This document shows positions 26,927 through 34,587 of a stretch of DNA of 64,000 nt, one piece after another; within the stretch, counting starts at the first letter, position 1, and every line of letters starts with the position of its first letter. Both the position numbers and the translations under genes were made by a program. The stretch comes from Burkholderiaceae bacterium (lineage in GTDB: Bacteria; Pseudomonadota; Gammaproteobacteria; Burkholderiales; Burkholderiaceae_D), in assembly GCA_030157545.1 (NCBI GenBank), contig JAOAUN010000014.1:1-64000 (forward strand), written 5' to 3'. The notes under the pieces were generated by a model that did not search any database, was not told the origin of the DNA, and saw nothing but the letters and a program-made list of their open reading frames with translations.

Positions 26927-27474
26927 AGCGACTGACTGCGCTGCTGTGTGGCTTGATAGTCTTGCTGGCCAGCCTGCTGCCACTGGCTGGATCAGCGCAG
27001 TCCGTCCCTTCTTGCATCCGTGCCGCGCTGCCGGATGCACGGCTTGCCGGCAGCGGCGCGTTCCGCTGGTTTGGCCTGAAAATTTATGATGCCGAACTAT
27101 GGGTCGGCAAGGACGGCGTGTCGGCCGAAAATCTTGGCGGCACCTCGTATGCACTCGACTTGCGTTACGCGCGCCATCTGGTTGGCCAGAAGATTGCCGA
27201 GGCCAGCATTGATGAAATCAGCAAGCTCGGCATAGCCACACCGGCACAGAAAAAAGCGTGGCTGGCCAGCATGACGGCCTTGTTTCCGGATGTGGAAAAA
27301 GATAGCCGCATTACCGGTGTGTATGCGCCAGGACAGGCCACCCGTTTTTACTTGAACGATGTAGCGCTGGGCGTGATTGCCGACCCGGAATTCGGCAAAG
27401 CATTTTTTAGTATCTGGCTGCATCCGAAAACCAGTGAGCCCGCATTGCGGCGCGCACTACTGGGCCTGCGGTGA
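26923..27474 (+). CDS. Chalcone isomerase-like secreted protein
   Basis: A 183-residue protein with a signal peptide (to about GSAQ, residue 26) and the chalcone-isomerase-like fold. Signatures: GSGAFRWFGLKIYDAELWV, LDLRYARHLVGQKIAEASIDE, and LGVIADPEFGKAFFSIWL. Bacterial members lack known isomerase activity, and related plant proteins bind fatty acids. A periplasmic lipid-binding role is inferred from the operon. ATGA overlap with the methyltransferase gene. Confidence 0.85.
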   Translation: MKRLTALLCGLIVLLASLLPLAGSAQSVPSCIRAALPDARLAGSGAFRWFGLKIYDAELWVGKDGVSAENLGGTSYALDLRYARHLVGQKIAEASIDEISKLGIATPAQKKAWLASMTALFPDVEKDSRITGVYAPGQATRFYLNDVALGVIADPEFGKAFFSIWLHPKTSEPALRRALLGLR

Positions 27475-28715
27475 CGCATTTTTCACGCACAGCATTGCTG
27501 ACGTACGGTTTATTCGGGCTGCCGTTGGCACTGGTCGCGCTACCGATTTATGTCTTGGTGCCGCAATTTTATGCCGCCAGTTTCGGGCTTTCTCTGTCTG
27601 TCATTGGTAGCCTGTTGCTGGTAGCGCGTGTGCTTGATGCGTTCATTGATCCTGTGCTTGGACTGTGGATAGACCGAACCAAAGTCAGGCAAGGTTATGG
27701 CCGCTTTATTTTGCTCGCCTTACCTTTTTTAATTGCTGGTTATCTGGCGCTGTTTCATCCGCCGCAACTCGGCACGACGCCTTTGCTGTGGTGGTTTGGT
27801 GCGAGCCTGCTGCTGGTGTATGCGGGCTTTAGTCTGGCAACAATTGCGCACAATAGTTGGGGTGCGGCTTTGTCGCAGCAACGTGGCGAGCGTGCGCGGC
27901 TGACTGCAATGCGTGAAGGCTGCGCGCTGGTTGGCGTCGTGCTGGCTGCCGCAGTGCCGGCGCTGGCTGGCCTGAGTTTTTTGTCATTGTTGTTTGTTGC
28001 AACGCTGGTGCTTGCGGCATTTGTGCTGGTGCGCTTTGCGCCACGGCCGTCTCTGCAGGAGTCCACGACTCCCGTCGCGCTGGCTGACTGGATGACGCCG
28101 CTGCGCAATCGTGCATTTCGCTGGCTGCTGGCGGTGTTTGCGGCTAACGGCATTGCTGCGGCAATTCCGGCAACGCTGTTTTTATTTTTTGCGGCGGACC
28201 GCATGCAGCTGGCAAATTACGCTGGCCTGTTCCTGGTGTTGTATTTCGTCGCCGCTGCCTGTGCATTGCCGCTCTGGGTGGCGCTGGCTGCACGCATAGG
28301 CGAAGCATGGTCGTGGCTTGCTTCGATGTTATTGGCCGTGGCGGCTTTTATCTGGGTGCTGCAACTGGATGCAGGCGCCCTTGTAGGCTTTGCGGTGATC
28401 TGTGTCGTGTCTGGCGCCGCGCTCGGTGCAGACCTGGCCTTGCCACCGGCATTGCTGGCGGGCGTGATTGCCGCCGCCGGTCATAGTGGCCAGCGTGAAG
28501 GCGCGTATTTCGGCGCGTGGAGCTGGATGACGAAAATGAATCTGGCACTGGCCGCCGGCATTGCGCTGCCGCTGCTGGACTATCTGGGCTATACGCCGGG
28601 CAGTGACAGCGCGGCAGGCATCACTGCTTTGGGTATTGGCTACGCGGTGGTGCCCTGCGTTTTGAAATGTCTGGCCGCGCTATTGCTGTGGCGCGCGCCG
28701 CTGAAGAATTTGTAG
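27471..28715 (+). CDS. MFS transporter, GPH/MelB-like
   Basis: A 414-residue, twelve-helix transporter resembling the glycoside-pentoside-hexuronide symporter group: YGLFGLPLALVALPIYVLVP at the start, then ARVLDAFIDPVLGLWIDRTK, in which MelB-type proteins bind cation. The start is GTG at 27471, overlapping the previous stop as GTGA. Such transporters recur in this type of lipid-modification operon; the cargo is unknown and sugar transport is not implied. Confidence 0.86.
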   Translation: MTHFSRTALLTYGLFGLPLALVALPIYVLVPQFYAASFGLSLSVIGSLLLVARVLDAFIDPVLGLWIDRTKVRQGYGRFILLALPFLIAGYLALFHPPQLGTTPLLWWFGASLLLVYAGFSLATIAHNSWGAALSQQRGERARLTAMREGCALVGVVLAAAVPALAGLSFLSLLFVATLVLAAFVLVRFAPRPSLQESTTPVALADWMTPLRNRAFRWLLAVFAANGIAAAIPATLFLFFAADRMQLANYAGLFLVLYFVAAACALPLWVALAARIGEAWSWLASMLLAVAAFIWVLQLDAGALVGFAVICVVSGAALGADLALPPALLAGVIAAAGHSGQREGAYFGAWSWMTKMNLALAAGIALPLLDYLGYTPGSDSAAGITALGIGYAVVPCVLKCLAALLLWRAPLKNL

Positions 28716-28736
28716 CGTTGAAAAGGATGAACTGCA

Positions 28737-29279
28737 ATGTTGAAATCAATCTGGCGCACTAGCTGTTTACTGTTCTTTGTTTTGCTGGCCGGCTGCAGCA
28801 CGACGATCACCCCTGCGGACTATGCAATGGAGAAACCGATGCTCGACCTGAAAACTTATTTTAACGGCACTGTTGATGCGTGGGGCATGTTCCAGGACCG
28901 CTCGGGCAAGGTCATCAAGCGCTTTACCGTCGTCATGCACTGCCATTGGGAAGGCGACACCGGCACGCTGGATGAAGACTTCACCTACTCCGACGGCACG
29001 ACGCAGAAACGTATCTGGACGCTGAAAAAAATCGGACCCGATCGCTATATCGGCACGGCTGCCGACGTGGTCGGCGAAGCTATTGGCACAGTTGGCGGCA
29101 ACAGCCTGCGCTGGCAGTATGTGCTGGCACTCCCGGTCGATGGCAAGATCTATAACGTTAACTTTGACGACTGGATGTACCTGATGGATGAACGCGTCAT
29201 GCTCAATCGCGCCGTAATGAGCAAGTTCGGTTTCAGGCTGGGCGAAGTCACCTTGTCATTCACTAAAAGGGCGCAATGA
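28737..29279 (+). CDS. DUF3833 lipoprotein
   Basis: A 180-residue lipoprotein (lipobox LLAGC, Cys at about 19) of DUF3833. Conserved stretches: LKTYFNGTVDAWGMFQDRSG, FTVVMHCHWEGDTGTLDEDF, and WMYLMDERVMLNRAVMSKFG. The function is unknown; a lipocalin-like lipid carrier has been suggested by fold for similar proteins, which I cannot test here. Its stop overlaps the next start as ATGA. Confidence 0.87.
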   Translation: MLKSIWRTSCLLFFVLLAGCSTTITPADYAMEKPMLDLKTYFNGTVDAWGMFQDRSGKVIKRFTVVMHCHWEGDTGTLDEDFTYSDGTTQKRIWTLKKIGPDRYIGTAADVVGEAIGTVGGNSLRWQYVLALPVDGKIYNVNFDDWMYLMDERVMLNRAVMSKFGFRLGEVTLSFTKRAQ

Positions 29280-30118
29280 TGTTGCACTCTTTGCAGGCAC
29301 CGATGGCAAGCGGCACGCTGAAGCCGCAGCGCATCCGGCAGGGCTGGACAATGAACCCGCGCATTCAAAGCTGGCAGGGTGTGCGCGTCTGGGTGATCGG
29401 CGCATCTACCGGCATCGGCGCAGAAACGGCGCAGCAATTACTGGCGCTGGGTGCGCGCGTAGCACTGTCCGCGCGCAAGGAAGTGGCGTTGCAGGCGCTG
29501 GCGCAGGGCTATGAGCAAGCGCTGGTGGTGCCGCTTGACATGACGAATCATGCTGAAGTGCTTGCAGCGCGCGACCGCATACTGGGGCAATGGCAGGGCG
29601 TGGATCTGGTCTTGATTGTGGCTGGCGCTTACAACGAAATGCGCGTCGACAGTTTTGACATGACCGTGGTTGACCAACTAATTGATGTGAATCTGCGCGG
29701 CGTATTTCATTGCCTTGATGCGATGCTGCCAACCCTGTTGGCGCAAGGCAGCGGCGGCATTGGCATTGTGTCCTCTGTGGCAGGATATAGTGGTTTGCCG
29801 AAGGCGCTGATCTACGGGCCGACCAAGGCAGCGCTGATTAACTTATGCGAATCGCTGTATTTCGATTTGCATCCGCGCGGGCATGCGGTTTATTTGATTA
29901 ACCCCGGCTTCGTGAGCACACCAGCAACTGCCGGCAATGATTTCGCAATGCCGGGCCTGATAAGCGCAGCTTGTGCGGCAAAAGAAATTATCAGCGGAAT
30001 GGAAAAAGGACGCTTCCATATTCACTTTCCGAAACGCTTTACCAACTGGATGCGCTTTGCCAGATTGCTGCCTTATCGTTTGTATTTCAAACTGATCTAC
30101 AAAGTGACCGGACTATGA
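29276..30118 (+). CDS. Short-chain dehydrogenase/reductase
   Basis: A 280-residue SDR. The cofactor loop is VIGASTGIGAETAQQL, the catalytic serine lies in GIVSSVAGYSG and the Tyr/Lys pair in YGPTKAAL (YxxxK). PGFVSTPAT follows. ATG at 29276 gives an ATGA overlap but adds about 25 residues before the fold; the internal ATG at 29351 is an alternative start. It probably reduces or oxidises a lipid-derived carbonyl, by context only. Confidence 0.87.
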   Translation: MMLHSLQAPMASGTLKPQRIRQGWTMNPRIQSWQGVRVWVIGASTGIGAETAQQLLALGARVALSARKEVALQALAQGYEQALVVPLDMTNHAEVLAARDRILGQWQGVDLVLIVAGAYNEMRVDSFDMTVVDQLIDVNLRGVFHCLDAMLPTLLAQGSGGIGIVSSVAGYSGLPKALIYGPTKAALINLCESLYFDLHPRGHAVYLINPGFVSTPATAGNDFAMPGLISAACAAKEIISGMEKGRFHIHFPKRFTNWMRFARLLPYRLYFKLIYKVTGL

Positions 30119-30546
30119 GCCAGCAAGCAGGACTAAACAATGTCGTACAGTTTTTCGAAACGATCAGCCCGGCTACTGTCGCGCAGCTTTCGCAAATTTA
30201 CACCGACGATGTGTTCTTCAAAGATCCGTTCAATGAAGTGCACGGCATCACTGCTGCTTCGCATATTTTCGAGCACATGTTTAAACAAGTCGACGCGCCG
30301 CGCTTTGTGGTGACGACCAGCGTACTGCAAGGCGATGACGCTTTTCTGACGTGGGATTTTTTATTCAGGATGAAGCGTTTTGCGCGTGATGAGCAATGCA
30401 TACGCGGCGCCACCCATCTGCGCTTTGCTGCCGACGGACGCGTATGCATGCATCGCGACTATTGGGATGCGGCTGAAGAACTGTATGAAAAACTACCGCT
30501 GCTGGGAGCTATGATGCGGGGACTCAAGCGCATCGCGCGGGGTTAA
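30115..30546 (+). CDS. SnoaL-like/NTF2-fold protein
   Basis: A 143-residue NTF2-like protein with the family opening VVQFFETISPATVAQLSQIY, DDVFFKDPFNEVHG, and the C-terminal RDYWDAAEELYEKLP. The start at 30115 overlaps the SDR stop (ATGA), which rules out the longer frame from 29971. Small NTF2-like proteins can be isomerases or ligand binders. It is the last gene of the operon; a short AT-rich hairpin at its stop is too weak to call as terminator. Confidence 0.85.
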   Translation: MSQQAGLNNVVQFFETISPATVAQLSQIYTDDVFFKDPFNEVHGITAASHIFEHMFKQVDAPRFVVTTSVLQGDDAFLTWDFLFRMKRFARDEQCIRGATHLRFAADGRVCMHRDYWDAAEELYEKLPLLGAMMRGLKRIARG

Positions 30547-30567
30547 TTTTTAACCCCAACTAGTTTT

Positions 30568-31206
30568 TTAAAAAACGTTTTTCTTCTTGCGTGCAGTGCT
30601 AGTCGCCGCTTTCTTCTTGGCGGCTGATGCGCCTGGTTTCTTCGCCGCTGTCGTCGCTGGTTTCGTCGCTGCTTTTTTGCGCGCTGTCTTTTTTGCTGGT
30701 GGCGTCACCACTTGATTGACGGCTTGGCTGAACTGGTCTTGCACCACATTCCACCATGCAGCCGGATTGGCGAACTGTGCTGCCATTGCAGACGGATCAG
30801 GCAACTCGGCACCGTTACCTGCAGCTGGCTCATCTGCTGGCCTATCTGCCTGCTTGTCCGGTGCGGCATTGAATGCGGCAAAAGGCGATTCAAACAGCGG
30901 TTTGTCACTTGCTTCGCCAGTTGGATTAACCGCCTGCGTGAAACTTTGGCTCATAGACTGCAGCGCTGTCAGCGTGGCGCTCTGGACTTCAAGCGCCTGT
31001 ATGGAGCTGCGCAACATGTTCATGTTGAGCTGCAACCAGGATTCGACCGCTTTCAAATCCGTGATCTGCTTGTTAATTTCATCCGGTGACAGCGACGGCA
31101 TGGCCATACCGGGTATTTTCATCGAGCCCCACATATTGCGGACGAATTCAAGCGTATCTGTCATGGTGTCTGCGCCTGGCAAACCGTTCATGCTGGAAGG
31201 TGGCAT
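30568..31206 (-). CDS. phaM: PhaM-family polyhydroxyalkanoate granule protein
   Basis: A 212-residue protein with an N-terminal conserved region (FVRNMWGSMKIPGMAMPSLS, DEINKQITDLKAVESWLQLN) and a C-terminal Ala/Lys tail made of AKK-type repeats (about 170-212). In Cupriavidus, PhaM binds PHB synthase, granules and DNA through a similar tail, placing granules at the nucleoid. Whether phaC is present cannot be told from this window. It converges with the operon to its left, 21 bp apart. Confidence 0.85.
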   Translation of the reverse strand: MPPSSMNGLPGADTMTDTLEFVRNMWGSMKIPGMAMPSLSPDEINKQITDLKAVESWLQLNMNMLRSSIQALEVQSATLTALQSMSQSFTQAVNPTGEASDKPLFESPFAAFNAAPDKQADRPADEPAAGNGAELPDPSAMAAQFANPAAWWNVVQDQFSQAVNQVVTPPAKKTARKKAATKPATTAAKKPGASAAKKKAATSTARKKKNVF

Positions 31207-31378
31207 GGCTGTTTCTCCGTATTGAGTAGGGCTAGGTTAGCAGATCGGGCTGCGCTGGCAAACACGTTCGAGAATTGACGAGAATTGCCTAATATTGCGC
31301 ATGACTCATGCTGACCATGTTTACCATTATTTACACTAGCCTGCCCCGCATAGCTATTGATCCATTTACACTATTGTC

Positions 31379-32476
31379 ATGCCATTCCCTTTAATCGCTT
31401 CCAGATCCGGGCTGCGCACTGTGCGCATGCGCTGGATTGCGGGCGCCGTCATGCTGCTGTCGTTGCTGCTGCATCTGACTGTGCTGGAATTTATAAAGGG
31501 CGATTTGATACTACCGACATTCGAAGACGACACTGATCAAGTCATCAGCATTACGCTGCAGACACCTCCCGCTGTTAGCCGCGCTCCGCGAGCGACCGTG
31601 CGTAAACCAGCAGCTCAAGTTGCCAATGCGCCCGTACCGGAAGCAAGCTTGCCGGCTGTAGCTGAAGTCGCCCCTGAAACTACTGCCATCGCAGACTCCT
31701 CAGTCCCAAGTACGGATACATCGACTGCAGAAGTCGAGACCGGAGAGCAACAGAGCAACGATCTTCCAGCTGCGCCACCTGAAGTGGCAGCGACTGATGA
31801 CGCGCAGCCACCGCTTTTTGATCGAATCAGCTTGCCACCGGCAGCTGAGCTTGGCTACAACTTCACCGCCGTCAGGTCAGGCCGCAAAATTGAAGGATAT
31901 GGCACTATTTCCTGGCAACCCGGGCCAACGCAGTATGTGATCAGCGGTGAGGCGAGTGTTTTGTTTTTCACGGTTTTGAGCTACAAAAGCAGCGGCAGTG
32001 TCGATGCGCTGGGCATCACGCCCGAACTCTATGTGGAAAAGCGCCTGCGCAAGTCAGAGACAAACACGCATTTCCACCGTGAACGCAGGGAGATCAGTTT
32101 CTCCGCCTCGACCAATTCCTATCCGATCAAGGGCGGCGAACAGGACCGTGCAAGTGTGATCTGGCAGCTTGCTGCACTCGGGCGCGGCGATGGCGAAAAA
32201 TTTATTCCGGGCCTTGCATTTGAACTGTTCGTTGCCGGCACGCGCACGGCTTCTGACTGGCGCATCTATGTGAACGGCAAGGAGAAGATTGATGTCGCCG
32301 GTGGAAGTACCGAAGCCTGGCATTTGACGCTGATGTCGTCCGAACTCGGTTTTGAAAAGCAATTTGAATTATGGCTTGCACCTGAAATGGAATGGTACCC
32401 GGTCAGACTGCGCTACGCCGACAATGGCGTAGGCTACCTTGACATGGTGTTGAGTAAGCTCGAGATACGCAAATAG
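31379..32476 (+). CDS. DUF3108 protein with N-terminal membrane anchor
   Basis: A 365-residue protein: one membrane helix (AGAVMLLSLLLHLTVLEFI, about 21-39), a Pro/Ala/Glu-rich linker to about 140, then a DUF3108 domain (PPAAELGYNFTAVRSGRKIE, GGEQDRASVIWQLAALGRG, LAPEMEWYPVRLRYAD). The layout resembles TonB-like anchored periplasmic proteins. The function is unknown. A second DUF3108 gene follows 15 bp downstream. Confidence 0.85.
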   Translation: MPFPLIASRSGLRTVRMRWIAGAVMLLSLLLHLTVLEFIKGDLILPTFEDDTDQVISITLQTPPAVSRAPRATVRKPAAQVANAPVPEASLPAVAEVAPETTAIADSSVPSTDTSTAEVETGEQQSNDLPAAPPEVAATDDAQPPLFDRISLPPAAELGYNFTAVRSGRKIEGYGTISWQPGPTQYVISGEASVLFFTVLSYKSSGSVDALGITPELYVEKRLRKSETNTHFHRERREISFSASTNSYPIKGGEQDRASVIWQLAALGRGDGEKFIPGLAFELFVAGTRTASDWRIYVNGKEKIDVAGGSTEAWHLTLMSSELGFEKQFELWLAPEMEWYPVRLRYADNGVGYLDMVLSKLEIRK

Positions 32477-32491
32477 CACACGCCCCCTCCG

Positions 32492-33241
32492 ATGATGAAT
32501 TTCTCTTTGCTAAAAAAACTGCAACTGCTGCTTTGCTCCGCTTTACTTTACAGCTGCGTGCCGGCTGCGCTGGCGCAAGATAAATACCCTTTCAATCTGC
32601 CGCCTTCTGCAGAGTTGAATTACACAATAAAAGCCAATGTTCGCGGTCTGATTCTTGATGGCACGGGTTCGATCCAGTGGACGGGTGCGCGTGATAAGTA
32701 TCGCTTGCTTTTTGAAACCCGTGCTGCACTGACCGGCACGCTGCTATTGGAAAATAGTGAAGGCAAGATAGACGCTTTTGGTTTTGCGCCGGATGTTTTT
32801 TCGATCAAGCGTTTTCGTAAGGAAGCGATCTCCGTTCTGTTCGACCGCAATGCCAGTCAAGTCAATTTTCCCGGCGAAGCACCGCCGCATCTGCTGCAAG
32901 GCGGCGAGCAAGACCGCCTGAGCGTTTTGTGGCAATTGCTGTCCGTTGCGCGTGCCGCGCCTGCGCGCTTCAAGCCGGGATCTGCGTGGACTTTTTATGT
33001 GCTCGGCCAGCGCGATGGCGAGGCCTGGACGTTTCAGGTCAGTGAAGCGCAACGACTGCGTACACCGCTTGGCGAAGTCGATGTACTTCACGTGGTGCGC
33101 ATGCCGCCGGAAAATTCAGGCTCTCAACAGCTCGATATCTGGCTCGCGCCCAAATACGAATGGTTTCCGGTGAAATTCCGCATCTCCGAAGGAAGCGGTG
33201 ATTACATTGAACAGAATATTGAAAGGATCAACAAAAAATGA
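32492..33241 (+). CDS. DUF3108 secreted protein
   Basis: A 249-residue periplasmic protein with a signal peptide ([16 protein letters not shown] before QDKYPF) and a DUF3108 domain that parallels the gene before it: [39 protein letters not shown], and [17 protein letters not shown]. The pair looks like a tandem duplication in which the copy at 31379 gained an anchor and linker. Its stop overlaps the queC start (ATGA). Confidence 0.86.
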   Translation: MMNFSLLKKLQLLLCSALLYSCVPAALAQDKYPFNLPPSAELNYTIKANVRGLILDGTGSIQWTGARDKYRLLFETRAALTGTLLLENSEGKIDAFGFAPDVFSIKRFRKEAISVLFDRNASQVNFPGEAPPHLLQGGEQDRLSVLWQLLSVARAAPARFKPGSAWTFYVLGQRDGEAWTFQVSEAQRLRTPLGEVDVLHVVRMPPENSGSQQLDIWLAPKYEWFPVKFRISEGSGDYIEQNIERINKK

Positions 33242-33948
33242 GCCAGTCTGCACTGGTACTGTTTTCAGGCGGGCAGGATTCAACCACCTGTCTCGCATGG
33301 GCTTTGTCGCGCTACGAGCATGTCGAAACCATAGGCTTTGATTACGGCCAGCGGCATTCGATAGAGCTGACGCTGCGGCCGCAACTACTAAGCAGCGTAC
33401 GCGCAATGAATCCAGTGTGGCACTCCAGCTTGGGTGAGGATCATATGATTGATCTGTCGATACTGGGTGCGATTTCCGATACCGCATTGACGCGCGATAC
33501 GGCCATCGCAATGCAGGAAAACGGCTTGCCGAACACCTTCGTCCCCGGCCGCAATCTGCTGTTTCTGACCGTCGCCGCAGCGCTCGCATACCGGCGCGGT
33601 ATCAGCGTGATTGTTGGCGGCATGTGCGAGACCGATTACTCCGGCTATCCGGACTGCCGCGATGACACATTGCGTGCGCTGCAAACTGCGCTGCGTATGG
33701 GCATGGCAACTGAAGTGGAATTGCAGACGCCGCTGATGTGGCTGGACAAGGCGCAGAGCTGGACGCTAGCCGAAGAATTGGGTGGCGCAGAACTGGTCGA
33801 ACTAATCCGTGCTGATACGCATACCTGCTATCTGGGTGAGCGCGGATTACTGCATGATTGGGGCCATGGTTGTGGCAAATGTCCCGCTTGCGAATTGCGC
33901 GCGAACGGATATCAGGAATATGCGCGCAAAAATACGCATCTGACTTAG
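33238..33948 (+). CDS. queC: 7-cyano-7-deazaguanine synthase QueC
   Basis: Forms preQ0 from carboxy-deazaguanine, ammonia and ATP on the way to queuosine. The 236-residue protein has the PP-loop [18 protein letters not shown], the [12 protein letters not shown] segment, [23 protein letters not shown] core (seen in part as [14 protein letters not shown]) and the C-terminal zinc site [10 protein letters not shown]. No other que genes are near. It converges with brnA with a 4-bp overlap of stops. Confidence 0.97.
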   Translation: MSQSALVLFSGGQDSTTCLAWALSRYEHVETIGFDYGQRHSIELTLRPQLLSSVRAMNPVWHSSLGEDHMIDLSILGAISDTALTRDTAIAMQENGLPNTFVPGRNLLFLTVAAALAYRRGISVIVGGMCETDYSGYPDCRDDTLRALQTALRMGMATEVELQTPLMWLDKAQSWTLAEELGGAELVELIRADTHTCYLGERGLLHDWGHGCGKCPACELRANGYQEYARKNTHLT

Positions 33949-34214
33949 GGCTGTGAATGCCCTTTCAGCCAGTCGCGCAGCACTGCATTCATGCGCGTCT
34001 GCCAGCCGGGACCGGCAGCGCGAAACGCCTCCAGTACATCGGCATCGAATCTGACGGTCGTCGATACTTTATTGCCGCTACCCGCAGGGCGACCACGTCT
34101 GACTACGCCCTGTCCGACCAACTCATCTGCACGCTCAAAAAAATCGTCCGTCAATCCCGGCGCATCATCCTCGTCGGTCCAGATAGTGCCCGTATTTTGC
34201 TTTTTCCCGGTCAT
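33945..34214 (-). CDS. brnA: BrnA-family antitoxin
   Basis: An 89-residue antitoxin: an acidic N-terminal half ([20 protein letters not shown]) that would cover the toxin and a C-terminal ribbon-helix-helix DNA-binding region ([36 protein letters not shown]). BrnA normally represses its own operon. It starts 50 bp inside the end of brnT on the same strand. Confidence 0.88.
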   Translation of the reverse strand: MTGKKQNTGTIWTDEDDAPGLTDDFFERADELVGQGVVRRGRPAGSGNKVSTTVRFDADVLEAFRAAGPGWQTRMNAVLRDWLKGHSQP

Positions 34215-34446
34215 TTGCTTTCCTCATACTTATAATTCGACGCTCTGCGGCGCGTGTTGTCCAAACCATCACTATCAATCGAGCATCCAGAATGCCAAAT
34301 GTTATTAATCTCTTCTCGTTGTAATCGGCCCGGATGTCTTCTGCTGTGAAATGATGGCCAGCAAATACCTCCGACGCTCGCGCAAAATCCAAACCTCTTT
34401 CAATAAGCGTTTTAGCGCGTTTTTCAGGATCAAAGGTAATTTTCAC
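34165..34446 (-). CDS. brnT: BrnT-family ribonuclease toxin
   Basis: A 93-residue toxin of the RelE-like BrnT family. It shows KITFDPEKRAKTLIERGLDF, EVFAGHHFTAEDIRADYNE, RLITFGILDARLIVMVWTTR and the C-terminal [18 protein letters not shown]. The start is the GTG at 34446, since the family begins at this point; the frame is open further upstream to an ATG at 34542, but that part overlaps the terminator of the next gene and looks non-coding. Order toxin-antitoxin is usual for BrnTA. Confidence 0.85.
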   Translation of the reverse strand: MKITFDPEKRAKTLIERGLDFARASEVFAGHHFTAEDIRADYNEKRLITFGILDARLIVMVWTTRAAERRIISMRKANDREKAKYGHYLDRRG

Positions 34447-34531
34447 CTGAATTATTGTAGTAACTTTTATTTGGCGATGCAATGATTTTTCGTTATTACG
34501 AAAATTTTTATGAAGCTGATGATCAGGGAGC

Positions 34532-34578
34532 AAAAAAGCCACTGCCCCCCCACAACTTGCGCCGGGATGCAGTGGCTT
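34532..34578 (-). terminator. Intrinsic terminator of the ior gene
   Basis: On the minus strand a 10-bp stem (AAGCCACTGC with GCAGTGGCTT) encloses a 23-base loop and is followed by a run of T, ten bases beyond the ior stop codon. Confidence 0.78.
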
Positions 34579-34587
34579 GCAACAGGA

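Noticed and set aside
30541..30576. Terminator between the SnoaL-like gene and phaM
   Set aside because: GGTTAA-TTT-TTAACC and GTTTTTTAAAAAAC are palindromic but purely AT-rich and would form weak hairpins.
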